From NCBI GenBank assembly GCA_013289615.1, contig JABCZO010000022.1, forward strand, positions 1 through 64,000: 64,000 nucleotides of DNA, in the 5' to 3' direction. The notes under the pieces are model-generated. The model was not told the origin of the DNA and ran no database searches. It was given only the letters and a program-made list of their open reading frames with translations. Origin of the DNA: Gammaproteobacteria bacterium. Lineage in GTDB: Bacteria > Pseudomonadota > Gammaproteobacteria > Steroidobacterales > Steroidobacteraceae. Of this stretch, positions 1-8,393 are shown piece by piece; the first letter of the stretch is position 1; each line of letters opens with the position of its first letter. The translations under genes and the position numbers were made by a program.

Positions 1-15
1 TGCCGTGCTGCCGAC

Positions 16-999
16 TCAGCGCCCGCGGTCCTGGCCGCCTATCCGGTCTATGCCTGCCACCAGCTGGTAGAAACAGTCCAGCAGCGGCACGGACAGTGTC
101 AGCCTGGCCGCCGTGCGGATCGCATCGCCCAGCGTCTCTTCGACTTCCAGCCGGCGCCCGGCGGCAAGGTCCTGCAGCGTGGACATGCGATGCTCCGGGG
201 CACTCGACTTCATGTCGAGGCCGAATTTCTCCAGCAGCGCGACCGCGTCCGCTTCCGACTCGCGGCAGATGGTCGCCACCGGCAGCACGCCACGGTCGCT
301 CAGCTCAACCTGATTGGCAGCGGCGAGCATTCCAACTTCGCGCACCAGGCGTACCAGCACCCGGGCCGGGCCCGGATCGATCAGGTATTGCCAGGTCAGC
401 GCACGCGTGGCGACCGATAGAATCATCATCGGCGCCCAGGCGGCGAATTTCGACCACTCCAGACTCAGGATCTCCCGGACCGCCGTGGCCCGGACACCGG
501 AGGCATCGATGCTGCGGGCAACCTCACCGGCCCGGGCGCTATCGCTACCATCCAGCTCACCGATGTACAGGTTGGCATTGCGCGTGAACAGCACTTCGCC
601 GGAAGGCAGCAGCTCTCCGCTCAGGTTGGCCAGCGCGCCCAGCACACGCTCGCCGCCAAACGCATCGGCCAGCAGCGCATCCTTCATCATCCCATTCTGG
701 ATCGACAGCGCCACGCCGATGTCGGCGCGGCACAGCGACGCCAGCGCCGCCTCGGTCGCGTAGGTTTTGGTCGCGACGATCAGCACGCCGGCGGCCGTGA
801 GTTGCGCCGGCTGGCTCAAGGTCGGCACCGGCTGCGAAAATTCGATCAGCCCCTTGATGCGCAGCCCATCATCGGCAATCTGCTGGGCGCGGCGCGCGCG
901 CGCGAGCATCAGCACCGAGTGGCCGGAACGGGCCAGGTGGGCGCCGATAATGGAACCGATCGCTCCGGCACCCAGAATCGCGAATTCGACGTCAGACAT
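16..999 (-). CDS. Ketopantoate reductase-family (ApbA/PanE-like) oxidoreductase
   Basis: 327-aa NADPH-dependent reductase of the 2-dehydropantoate 2-reductase family, which reduces 2-oxo acids such as ketopantoate on the way to pantothenate and CoA. The N-terminus is a Rossmann fold (LGAGAIGSIIGAHLARSG, residues 9-26). An IQNGM segment near residue 100 and EWSKFAAW near residue 184 match family landmarks. The lysine in EWSKF is present, but the asparagine that normally follows it in true PanE (KxxxN) is replaced, so the substrate may be another 2-oxo acid. The gene reads away from the FG-GAP lipoprotein gene; the ATG at 999 is the natural start. The family is clear, the pantothenate role is not. 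Confidence 0.8.
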   Translation of the reverse strand: MSDVEFAILGAGAIGSIIGAHLARSGHSVLMLARARRAQQIADDGLRIKGLIEFSQPVPTLSQPAQLTAAGVLIVATKTYATEAALASLCRADIGVALSIQNGMMKDALLADAFGGERVLGALANLSGELLPSGEVLFTRNANLYIGELDGSDSARAGEVARSIDASGVRATAVREILSLEWSKFAAWAPMMILSVATRALTWQYLIDPGPARVLVRLVREVGMLAAANQVELSDRGVLPVATICRESEADAVALLEKFGLDMKSSAPEHRMSTLQDLAAGRRLEVEETLGDAIRTAARLTLSVPLLDCFYQLVAGIDRIGGQDRGR

Positions 1000-1219
1000 G
1001 GTCTTTGGCCATAGGCGTTACCTCGGAGCCGTGATGGTATCAAGCGGCTCGACGGCTGCAGCTGCTGCGGCGATGCGGCATAGACCGGGTCGGAGGCGGC
1101 ACTGCCGCCGTCACAAAGCTGCGTCGTACGCCCTCGCGCGGTCAACCCCAAAGCGCTTCAATCGCTATAGCCCTTTAGCGGTTTTGGATTACCGAGGCAA
1201 TCGCGCCGGGAGGGGTTTA

Positions 1220-2497
1220 ATGACACACCATCGCCAACGGCACCGGCCGCCGGTGCTGCGGTCCTGGGCACTGCTCGCGCTCATCGGCGTCGCGGCAGGA
1301 CTGTCCAGCTGCGGCGGCGACGACCACAACGACTGCTTCAACTGTGGCGGCTATAGCTATACGCCGTACGAGTTCTCGCGCGGCCTGGTGGCTGCCGATT
1401 TCAATCACAACGGCTTCACCTCGATCGTGCAGACCAGCACCGTCAGCGGCGGATTGCAGCCGTATCCGGGCTACCTGAAGGCGTACCTGTCCACCGGAGG
1501 CGGAGCCTTCGCCGCGCCAGTGCTGACCGCCGATGGCAATAACCCGCTCTACCTGGCGACCGCCGATCTCAATGGCGACGGTCTGCCGGACGTCGTGTCG
1601 GCCAGCTTCGATGATGGCGCGCTGGCGGTCTTTTTCAATAACGCGCAGAAGCCAGGCACGTTCAACTCACCGCTGGTGCTGTCCTCGCCCGGCGCCTCGC
1701 AGGTCGCGATCGCCGACATGAATGGCGACGGACTCCCCGACCTCATATCGGCTGATTACAATCTGTCGTTATTCCTGCAGACTTCGCCGGGAACCTTCGC
1801 CAGCCCGATTCCGCTGTATTCGGGTGGTGCCAACTGGGTGGCAGTCGGTGATCTCAATGACGACGGAATTCCCGACATCGCACTGACCGACAACGTCGGA
1901 GTCAAGCTGCTGATGCACACCGGCGCCGCCGGCACCACCACTTATGCGGCGCCGGTCGCCGTGTTTACCGCGACTGCCAATGCCGATGTTGTCGGCGCCA
2001 ACCTGATTGCCATCGCGGACGTTAATGGCGACGGGCTGAACGACCTGGTGATCACCGATCCGGGCCCGGCCGGGGGTGCCGCGCCGACCGTCTCCGTGCT
2101 GCTGCAGGATGCGGCGCATCCCGGCCAGTTCCTGGCGGCCGTGAGCTATGCAACGGCTCCGGGATCGCTGGCGCAGGACATCGTGGTGACGGATGTGAAT
2201 GGCGATGGAAAGCCGGACATCGTCATTGGTGGCACCGCGGCGGTCAGCGTGCTGCTGCAGAATGCAGCCGCCCCGGGCACCTTCCTCGCGGCGACCAATT
2301 ACCCGGTCCAGAATGCCAACCAGATCGCCATTGCCGACGTCCACGACAGTAACCTGGTCACTGGCCTGGTCGATATCGTCATCGCCACCGGAGCGACGCA
2401 TCCAACGGTAAACGGCGTGATCAGCAACAGTCCGGGCGTGCTGCTGCAGAGCGCCACCACCCCGGGGACCTTCGGGGCGCTGCAGAATCTGCCGTAA
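1220..2497 (+). CDS. FG-GAP/VCBS-repeat lipoprotein
   Basis: 425-aa predicted surface or periplasmic lipoprotein. The ATG at 1220 follows an AGGGG ribosome site and opens a basic, hydrophobic signal peptide ending in a lipobox (LSSC, then GGDD). The rest is a row of at least five calcium-binding-type loops of the form D-x-N-G-D-G-x-x-D (ADLNGDGLPD, ADMNGDGLPD, GDLNDDGIPD, ADVNGDGLND, TDVNGDGKPD), alternating with LLQ-x-A-x-x-PGTF strands, as in FG-GAP beta-propellers. Such proteins bind ligands or partners outside the cell; the partner is unknown. The reading frame is open upstream to 767, but the upstream part lies over the start of the opposite gene and lacks a signal peptide. Confidence 0.8.
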   Translation: MTHHRQRHRPPVLRSWALLALIGVAAGLSSCGGDDHNDCFNCGGYSYTPYEFSRGLVAADFNHNGFTSIVQTSTVSGGLQPYPGYLKAYLSTGGGAFAAPVLTADGNNPLYLATADLNGDGLPDVVSASFDDGALAVFFNNAQKPGTFNSPLVLSSPGASQVAIADMNGDGLPDLISADYNLSLFLQTSPGTFASPIPLYSGGANWVAVGDLNDDGIPDIALTDNVGVKLLMHTGAAGTTTYAAPVAVFTATANADVVGANLIAIADVNGDGLNDLVITDPGPAGGAAPTVSVLLQDAAHPGQFLAAVSYATAPGSLAQDIVVTDVNGDGKPDIVIGGTAAVSVLLQNAAAPGTFLAATNYPVQNANQIAIADVHDSNLVTGLVDIVIATGATHPTVNGVISNSPGVLLQSATTPGTFGALQNLP

Positions 2498-2569
2498 CGG
2501 CGGTGACGAAGGCAGCGCGGGCGTTGCGCTGACGCCGATCGCGGCTCGCCATGAGCCGTCCAACAGTTC

Positions 2570-3436
2570 ATGATGCTGTCCGCCATGGACACCCGAATGA
2601 ACACCCGGACGACCGATACCACGATGGCCGTGTTCCTCGATCTGGAGAACATCGCCCTCGGCGCACGCGACGCCAGTTACCCGAGTTTCGACATTCAGAA
2701 AGTGCTCGAGCGGCTGCTGCTCAAGGGCCACATCGTGGTCAAGAAGGCCTACTGCGATTTCGATCGCTACAAGGACTTCAAGCGCGGCCTGCACGAGGCC
2801 GCGTTCGAACTGATCGAGATCCCGCATGTGCGCCAGTCGGGCAAGAATTCCGCCGACATCCGCATGGTCGTCGACGCGCTCGACCTGTGCTACACCAAGG
2901 GCCACGTCGACACGTTCGTGATCATCAGCGGCGATTCGGATTTCTCGCCGCTGGTGAGCAAGCTGCGCGAAAATGACAAGACCGTCATCGGCGTCGGGGT
3001 CAAGAATTCGACCTCGGACCTGTTCATCAATAACTGCGACGAATTCATCTACTACGACGATCTGGTGCGCAAGGAGCCCTCGAAGGCGCGACGGCGCACC
3101 GCCGCCGCGGCCACCGCCGCCCCGGCGGCGGCCAACGATGAGAAGAACAGCGACAATAAGGGACCCGACCGCACCGAAGCGCTCGACCTGGTGGTCGAGA
3201 CGTTCGAGGCGGTTGCCGAAGAGCGCGGCGAGAACGAACCGATCTGGGGTTCGATGATCAAGCAGGCCATCAAGCGGCGGCATCCGGGCTTCAACGAGCG
3301 CGCACACGGATTTCGTTCGTTCAACGATCTTCTGGCCGAGGCGCAGAAGCGCGGTTTCCTCGAGCTGCAGGCCGACGAAAAATCCGGCGGCTACACGGTG
3401 CGGGCGGTAGACCGGCCGGCACCGCGCGCCGTCTAG
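2570..3436 (+). CDS. NYN (LabA/PIN-like) domain protein with C-terminal OST-HTH/LOTUS domain
   Basis: 288-aa predicted RNA-processing nuclease. The NYN domain (about residues 19-165) shows the acidic residues expected of PIN-like metal-dependent ribonucleases: FLDLENI, SADIRMVVDALDL and ISGDSDFSPL. A basic, Ala-rich linker (KARRRTAAAATAAPAA) leads to an OST-HTH/LOTUS fold at about residues 203-280 (EPIWGSMIKQAIKRRHPGF, ending GGYTVRAVD), an RNA-binding module. This bacterial pairing is widespread, but its substrates are mostly undefined. The start is uncertain: ATGs at 2570, 2585 and 2624 all lack a strong ribosome site, and 2624 would begin right at the NYN core. Confidence 0.85.
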   Translation: MMLSAMDTRMNTRTTDTTMAVFLDLENIALGARDASYPSFDIQKVLERLLLKGHIVVKKAYCDFDRYKDFKRGLHEAAFELIEIPHVRQSGKNSADIRMVVDALDLCYTKGHVDTFVIISGDSDFSPLVSKLRENDKTVIGVGVKNSTSDLFINNCDEFIYYDDLVRKEPSKARRRTAAAATAAPAAANDEKNSDNKGPDRTEALDLVVETFEAVAEERGENEPIWGSMIKQAIKRRHPGFNERAHGFRSFNDLLAEAQKRGFLELQADEKSGGYTVRAVDRPAPRAV

Positions 3437-3446
3437 GTCCAGGGCA

Positions 3447-4268
3447 TCAGGCCTTGATGAAGGCCAGCAGCTCCTCGTTGACCTTATCCTTCAGCGTGGT
3501 GCACATGCCGTGCGGTGCGCCCTTGTAGATCTTGAGCGTCGAATTCCTGACGAGCTTCGACGACAGCAACGCCGAAGCCACGATCGGAACGATCTGATCA
3601 TCATCGCCATGAAGGATCAGCGTCGGCACGTCGATCTTCTTCAGGTCTTCGGTCAGGTCGGTCTCGGAGAACGCCTTGATGCAGAAGTATGAAGCCGGGA
3701 AACCCGCCATCATGCCCTGCAGCCAGAACGATTCGCGCACGCCCTCCGATATCCTGGCGCCCGCCCGGTTGTAGCCGTAGAACGGCAGGCTGAGATCCTT
3801 CCAGAACTTGGAACGATCGGCCTGCACGGCGGCACGAAGCTGGTCGAAGGCCTCAATCGGCGTGCCGGCGGGGTTCGCGGCGGTCTTCAGCATCAGTGGC
3901 GCAATGGCCCCTATCAACACCGCCTTGGCGACACGCTGGCTGCCGTGACGGCCGATGTAACGCGTCACTTCACCGCCGCCGGTCGAATGACCGATGTGAA
4001 TTGCCTTCTGCAGGTCGAGCGCCTTGACCAGTGCCGCCAGATCGTCCGCGTAGGTGTCGAGGTCGTTGCCGTTCCACGGCTGGCTCGAGCGGCCATGACC
4101 CCGTCGGTCATGGGCGATGCAGCGGTAGCCGCGCGCGGCGAGAAAGAACATCTGGTCTTCGAACGCGTCGGCCGACAGCGGCCAGCCATGGCTGAACACG
4201 ATGGGCTGTCCCGTGCCCCAGTCGTTGTAGTAGATCTGGGTACCGTCGGCAGTCTTGATGGTGCTCAT
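3447..4268 (-). CDS. Alpha/beta hydrolase (non-heme chloroperoxidase/aryl esterase type)
   Basis: 273-aa cytosolic alpha/beta hydrolase. The nucleophile elbow GHSTGGGE, an acid in HGDDDQIVP and a histidine in GAPHGMCTT form the catalytic triad; [15 protein letters not shown] and [13 protein letters not shown] are typical of the cofactor-free chloroperoxidase/esterase subfamily. These enzymes hydrolyse small esters or lactones and catalyse perhydrolysis. The ATG at 4268 ([10 protein letters not shown]) is preferred over the upstream in-frame ATG because it follows GGATGCGGGATC and matches where the family begins. The promoter region abuts the truncated 3' end of the neighbouring transposase gene. 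Confidence 0.85.
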   Translation of the reverse strand: MSTIKTADGTQIYYNDWGTGQPIVFSHGWPLSADAFEDQMFFLAARGYRCIAHDRRGHGRSSQPWNGNDLDTYADDLAALVKALDLQKAIHIGHSTGGGEVTRYIGRHGSQRVAKAVLIGAIAPLMLKTAANPAGTPIEAFDQLRAAVQADRSKFWKDLSLPFYGYNRAGARISEGVRESFWLQGMMAGFPASYFCIKAFSETDLTEDLKKIDVPTLILHGDDDQIVPIVASALLSSKLVRNSTLKIYKGAPHGMCTTLKDKVNEELLAFIKA

Positions 4269-4337
4269 GATCCCGCATCCTTCGTTCCGGCACGCTCTCG
4301 GCGTGCCTGCTGGGATTAGCATACCCCAGGCCTTTGA

Positions 4338-5354
4338 TCATGTGACGTCCCGGTCGTGCAACTCACCACAGTCGCGACATATCCATGATCTCACAATCAA
4401 CCCATTGACCCCTCGCGGTCCAGTAAGAGCCCCGCAAGCGGAACAGGTGACGCTGGTGTTTCTCTCGTTGACGACTTCGAATGTCCTGGCAGCCTGCTGG
4501 CTCTTGTACTCCAGGAAATTCTTAAGCATTCCCCAACCTGAATCCAGCACGGACTTCGCCATCCGTGTCCTGGCCAGTTTAAGGCCACTCACGTCGCCGA
4601 CGCTGATGTGCTGATACCGATCGACTATGCTCCTTGAGAACTTGTGCAAGGCATCTGCTCGGCAGCGCGCCGCCTTGCGGTGAATGCGTTTGGCCTGACG
4701 CTTATGGCCATGGCGCTGTGCTGACGCCAGCTTCTGGGCGTAGGCTTCTGTCCAGCGGCCGGCTCCAAGCCGATCCCGGTCGCTCGTGACCGCAATGTCC
4801 TTCAACCCCAGGTCAATGCCGACGGCCTCCTCGGGTGCAATCGTCTCTTCTGCCCGCATCTTCACCGGCAGGCAAAGCCACCAGTCGCCTACCGCATCCT
4901 GGGCAAAGCAGCCGCCCTGCCAGCTGATCCCTTCCAGTCGCGCTGTCTCAAACACCCGAAAGCTCTTGCCGGCAAAGCGCAGGCACACGCCTTTGCGCTT
5001 GAGGCTCGCCGCCTTGAACGGCACCCATCCCAGGGATCGCCTGGCGCCACGGCTCACCCGCCAGCGCAGCTTGAGCCGATGCGCGGCCTGGCGTTTCTGG
5101 GCGTAGTGGTTGCAAATCGACTGAATCGTGTCCGAACCGATCTTGTCAAAATACTGGCTGGCACCGGCCGTTAGGCTGCACAGGTCAAACCCGGACATCC
5201 ATTTGCGTTTGGAATCCGTACGCGTCGCAGCCTTGAGGCTCGTCTCATTGCAGTAGTTGAACACCTCGTTCACTTCCACTGCTGCGGCATTGAGCCATGA
5301 GTAGGCTTCCGCACGAACCTTCAACCGAAGAGTGCGCGTGAACGAGAGCGGCAT
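4338..5354 (-). CDS. tnpB: IS200/IS605-family TnpB (OrfB), C-terminally truncated
   Basis: 338-aa TnpB-type protein, the family of RNA-guided nucleases carried by IS200/IS605 elements. An N-terminal HTH region is followed by RuvC-I (GIDLGLKD, Asp near 181), a bridge-helix-like basic stretch, a RuvC-II segment (ISVGDVSGLKL) and a zinc ribbon with cysteines near 304, 307, 326 and 329. Two oddities: the RuvC-II glutamate is a glycine (G253), although a glutamate in VNERNTS just before the zinc ribbon could substitute as in rearranged TnpBs; and the protein stops at HDRDVT, two residues after the RuvC-III aspartate, losing the usual NAAxNI helix. No tnpA partner is present. Probably a decaying insertion. 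Confidence 0.85.
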   Translation of the reverse strand: MPLSFTRTLRLKVRAEAYSWLNAAAVEVNEVFNYCNETSLKAATRTDSKRKWMSGFDLCSLTAGASQYFDKIGSDTIQSICNHYAQKRQAAHRLKLRWRVSRGARRSLGWVPFKAASLKRKGVCLRFAGKSFRVFETARLEGISWQGGCFAQDAVGDWWLCLPVKMRAEETIAPEEAVGIDLGLKDIAVTSDRDRLGAGRWTEAYAQKLASAQRHGHKRQAKRIHRKAARCRADALHKFSRSIVDRYQHISVGDVSGLKLARTRMAKSVLDSGWGMLKNFLEYKSQQAARTFEVVNERNTSVTCSACGALTGPRGVNGLIVRSWICRDCGELHDRDVT

Positions 5355-5453
5355 GACGTATTATCTCGCCTCACGGGGTTTTCCCGCTCGGGTGTTTTTG
5401 CCCACTTCATTGCGTAATTCACTGGTGGGTCGCGACGCCCATGTCGCTTCGTA

Positions 5454-5472
5454 GACGAACTTCGTGTTCGTC
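5454..5472. repeat. 7-bp perfect hairpin between arsR and tnpB
   Basis: GACGAAC and GTTCGTC arms around a TTCGT loop, three bases beyond the arsR stop codon. No T-run follows on either strand. It could be a weak terminator of arsR or the subterminal hairpin of the IS605-type element; a second inverted repeat (GCGAC/GTCGC, 5432-5447) lies just beyond it. Confidence 0.45.
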
Positions 5473-5475
5473 ATG

Positions 5476-5799
5476 TCAGTTCTCTTCGAGCCGTTGCTTG
5501 AGATCGTGCAGCGCCTGCAGACGCGAGCGCTCGAACTTGCGGATCCAGCGTTGGTAGATCGCGTGCACCGGCACCGGGTTGAGGTAATGCAGTTTTTCGC
5601 GCCCGCGGCGCGACGTCACGACCAGGTTGGCCTTCTCCAGCACCGCCAGGTGCTGCGTAACCGCCTGCCGGGTCATATCCAGGTGCTGGCAAAGTTCACC
5701 CAGTGTCTGTCCATGATTGGAGTACAGCAGGTCAAGCAGCTTCCTGCGGCTGCGATCCGCGAGCGCCTTGAATACCCGGTCGATATCCGTGGCCATCAT
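5476..5799 (-). CDS. ArsR-family winged-helix transcriptional regulator
   Basis: 107-aa DNA-binding repressor of the ArsR/SmtB fold. It opens ATDIDRVFKALADRSRRKLLDLL and carries the recognition helix region MTRQAVTQHLAVLEKANLV. No cysteine metal-binding cluster is visible (the lone cysteine is in GELCQHL), so it is the metal-independent subtype that typically controls an adjacent SRPBCC-domain gene; none is present here and the next gene in the same direction is the tnpB remnant. The ATG at 5799 (MMATDIDRV) is preferred to an upstream TTG because that TTG lies inside a palindromic operator. Confidence 0.85.
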   Translation of the reverse strand: MMATDIDRVFKALADRSRRKLLDLLYSNHGQTLGELCQHLDMTRQAVTQHLAVLEKANLVVTSRRGREKLHYLNPVPVHAIYQRWIRKFERSRLQALHDLKQRLEEN

Positions 5800-5802
5800 G
5801 AT

Positions 5803-5822
5803 ATGCAAGTAAATGCTTGCAT
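5803..5822. promoter_or_regulatory. Probable ArsR operator palindrome
   Basis: Perfect inverted repeat ATGCAAG-TAAATG-CTTGCAT placed four bases upstream of the arsR ATG on the minus strand. Spacing and position fit an autoregulatory ArsR-type operator. Because it sits so close to the start codon there is no room for a normal Shine-Dalgarno sequence, so the mRNA may be nearly leaderless. Confidence 0.65.
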
Positions 5823-5882
5823 GTCAAACGGCGCACTCCGCGTCGCCCCGAACGCAGCGCACAGGGCGTAACGGCGCAGGCG

Positions 5883-6722
5883 TCAGTGGCGTGGCTTGCG
5901 GAATTTGAGCACGAAATTGTCGGCCTCGCCGACAGCGAGATAGCGGTCGCGATCCTTCTCGCCCTGCGACAGCGTCGGCGGCAGTGTCCAGACGCCGTCG
6001 ACCCAGTCCTTGGTGTCGCGCGGATTTGCCAGCATTTCGGACGATCCGACCAGCTCGAAACCGGCCTGTTTCGCCAGCGCGATCGTATAGTCCTGGCGCA
6101 CATAGCCGTTCTTCGCCTTCGGATCCTGAGGCAGGTTGGCACGCCCGCGATGCTCCTCGATACCGAGGATTCCGCCGGCTTTCAGCGCCCGAAAGCATGC
6201 CGCCAGCGCCTGCGGCGCATAGCCGCCGTTCATCCAGTTGTGCAGGTTGCGGAAGGTCAGCACCAGGTCGGCCGAGCCCGCTGGCGCAATGTCAAAGCTG
6301 TCGGGACCAAGCGTCGTCTGCACGATGCTGCCGTAGCGCTGCGGCTGCGCGCCGAATCGTGTGCGCCACTTGGCGACCCCACTGTCCTCGTCGGCATCCC
6401 CGGGCGCCGGCAGCGCGACATAGAAATGCCCACGGGGAGCCAGATACGGGCCCAGGATATCCGTCCAGTAGCCGCCGCCCGGCCACAGCTCGACCACTGT
6501 CTGTGCCGGCCCCAGGCCGAAGAACGTCAGCTCCTGCGCCGGATGTCGCACCGGATCGCGTGCCACGGCCGCCGGCAGCCTCTCCGGGCTTGCGACCGCC
6601 GCGCTCAGGGCGGGATCGATCGCCGCAGTTCCGCGCGCCGTGGCGACATCGGACAGTGCCAGCAGCGCGGCGGCAAGCAGCGTGGCGGCTAACTGCGGTA
6701 GGAAAGGCCGGCGGTTCAGCAT
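5883..6722 (-). CDS. Exported class I SAM-dependent methyltransferase-like protein (COG4798 type)
   Basis: 279-aa protein with an N-terminal signal-like segment (LPQLAATLLAAALLALS, residues 8-24, then ATARG) followed by a methyltransferase fold. Motif I is VVELWPGGGYWTDILGPYL, and FRNLHNWMNGGYAPQAL plus GGILGIEEHRG match later motifs of this predicted family, which is often annotated as 'predicted methyltransferase'. Periplasmic location would be surprising for a SAM-dependent enzyme, so the activity is uncertain. It reads toward arsR and away from zwf. Confidence 0.75.
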   Translation of the reverse strand: MLNRRPFLPQLAATLLAAALLALSDVATARGTAAIDPALSAAVASPERLPAAVARDPVRHPAQELTFFGLGPAQTVVELWPGGGYWTDILGPYLAPRGHFYVALPAPGDADEDSGVAKWRTRFGAQPQRYGSIVQTTLGPDSFDIAPAGSADLVLTFRNLHNWMNGGYAPQALAACFRALKAGGILGIEEHRGRANLPQDPKAKNGYVRQDYTIALAKQAGFELVGSSEMLANPRDTKDWVDGVWTLPPTLSQGEKDRDRYLAVGEADNFVLKFRKPRH

Positions 6723-6823
6723 CGGGGCACCTGCGGATGCATTCTTGCCGCGCGATTATCACAAATTTCAGCTAGTTTTGGACCCGGTTCGGATCGCCAA
6801 CTCAGCCTTAGAGGATATTAGAG

Positions 6824-8287
6824 GTGCAAAAGATTCCCGCTGGCGTCGGTCCGCGCTATCCGCAGGTGGTGGTACTGGTGGGTGCTACCGGTGATCTGTC
6901 CCGTCGCAAGCTGCTGCCGGGGCTGTTTCACCTGGCAACCACCGGATTCATTCCGGGTTGCCGGATCATCGGCGTCTCGCTCGATAGCCTCGACCGGGAC
7001 GGCTTTCGTGACTTCGCTCGCAAGGCACTCGATGAATTCTCCACGCGCAAGGTCGCCGACGCGGACTGGAATGCCTTTGCCCAGAACCTGGACTACGTGC
7101 CGTTGGCGGCCGGTGCCGGGGCGCTGAAGGGGGCCGTAGACCTGGCGGAGAAGACGTTCCCGGGTGAGTGCCGTCGGCTGCATTACATGAGCGTGCCGCC
7201 AAGCGCGGCCCTGTCGGCGGTGCGGATGCTGGGGGAGGCGGATCTGGTCGAGCGCTCCCGGATCATCATGGAAAAGCCGTTTGGCACCGATCTTGCGAGT
7301 GCGGTGTCGCTGAATGCCAGGCTGCACGAGGTATTCGAAGAGGACCGCATCTTCAGAATCGACCATTTCCTCGGCAAGGAGCCGGCGCAGAACATCCTTG
7401 CGTTCCGTTTTGCCAATGGGCTGTTCGAGCCGATATGGAACCGCAACTTCATCGATCACGTGCAGATCGACGTGCCGGAGACGCTGGCATTAGGCAAGCG
7501 CGGGCCTTTCTATGAGTCCATCGGGGCTTTTCGCGACATGGTGGTGACCCACCTGTTCCAGATTCTCGGCTTCATGGCGATGGAACCACCCACGGCATTG
7601 GAGCCCTCGCCCATCAGTGAGGAGAAGAACAAGGTGTTTCGAAGCATGTTGCCGATCCAGCCGGCCGATGTCGTGCGCGGGCAGTACACCGGCTACCGCT
7701 CCGAGGAAGGCATCCATCCGGAGTCGGACACCGAGACATTCATCGCGCTGAAATGCCTGATCGACAACTGGCGCTGGGCCGGCGTGCCTTTTTTCCTTCG
7801 CACCGGCAAACGGCTGGCCGAGGGGCAACGGATCATCTCGATCGCCTTCCGCGAGCCTCCCAAGAGCATGTTCCCGGCCGGCTCGGGAGTAGGGGCACAG
7901 GGCCCGGATCATCTGACCTTTGATCTGGCCGACGCCTCTAAGATGTCGCTGTCGTTTTACGGCAAGCGCCCAGGCCCCGGCATGCGCCTCGACAAACTCA
8001 GCCTGCAGTTCGCGATGCACGACACCGGCCTGATCGGAGACGTCCTCGAGGCCTATGAGCGGCTGATCCTCGATGCGATGCGCGGCGATCCCACGCTGTT
8101 CACGACTGCCGAGGGCATTGAGCGCCTGTGGGAGGTATCGACCCCATTGCTGGAAGCACCTCCGGCCGTACGCCCTTATGCGCCGGGCTCGTGGGGTCCG
8201 AATGCGATCCATCAGCTGGTCGCCCCGCATGCATGGCGGCTGCCATTCGAGCGCGTCTGGCGCGACCCCAACCGGGCTGGCAACTGA
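6824..8287 (+). CDS. zwf: Glucose-6-phosphate 1-dehydrogenase
   Basis: 487-aa cytosolic enzyme oxidising glucose-6-phosphate to 6-phosphogluconolactone with NAD(P)+, the entry to the oxidative pentose phosphate and Entner-Doudoroff pathways. The nucleotide-binding motif is VLVGATGDLSRRKLLPGL near residue 17. The active-site signature RIDHFLGKEPAQN has the catalytic His and Lys, and FRTGKRLAEG matches the substrate-binding Lys region. Length is normal. The start is a GTG at 6824 after a GAGG site; no pgl or edd lies beside it, so it is not in the usual zwf operon. Confidence 0.97.
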   Translation: MQKIPAGVGPRYPQVVVLVGATGDLSRRKLLPGLFHLATTGFIPGCRIIGVSLDSLDRDGFRDFARKALDEFSTRKVADADWNAFAQNLDYVPLAAGAGALKGAVDLAEKTFPGECRRLHYMSVPPSAALSAVRMLGEADLVERSRIIMEKPFGTDLASAVSLNARLHEVFEEDRIFRIDHFLGKEPAQNILAFRFANGLFEPIWNRNFIDHVQIDVPETLALGKRGPFYESIGAFRDMVVTHLFQILGFMAMEPPTALEPSPISEEKNKVFRSMLPIQPADVVRGQYTGYRSEEGIHPESDTETFIALKCLIDNWRWAGVPFFLRTGKRLAEGQRIISIAFREPPKSMFPAGSGVGAQGPDHLTFDLADASKMSLSFYGKRPGPGMRLDKLSLQFAMHDTGLIGDVLEAYERLILDAMRGDPTLFTTAEGIERLWEVSTPLLEAPPAVRPYAPGSWGPNAIHQLVAPHAWRLPFERVWRDPNRAGN

Positions 8288-8393
8288 GCCGCTATGACTG
8301 ACTGCGGCGGCAGCTGACTGCAACGGCAGCTGATTGAGAACGCCCACGAGCCGGTGCTAAGGTCGGCTGACAGAGCACGAGGAAGCGGCTGCC

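Larger units (their letters stand above)
4338..5475 (-). mobile_element. Remnant of an IS605-type insertion (tnpB only)
   Basis: The tnpB gene plus about 120 bp upstream of it separates an ArsR gene from an unrelated hydrolase gene. ArsR genes of this kind are usually followed at once by an SRPBCC/AHSA1 partner gene, which is missing here. The 3' end is lost inside the hydrolase promoter region and the 5' end is taken as the hairpin just after arsR. Exact ends and a target site cannot be defined by eye. Confidence 0.4.

Noticed and set aside
767-1219. N-terminal extension of the FG-GAP lipoprotein
   Set aside because: It overlaps the divergent reductase gene, contains low-complexity frame-shadow residues, and would bury the signal peptide.
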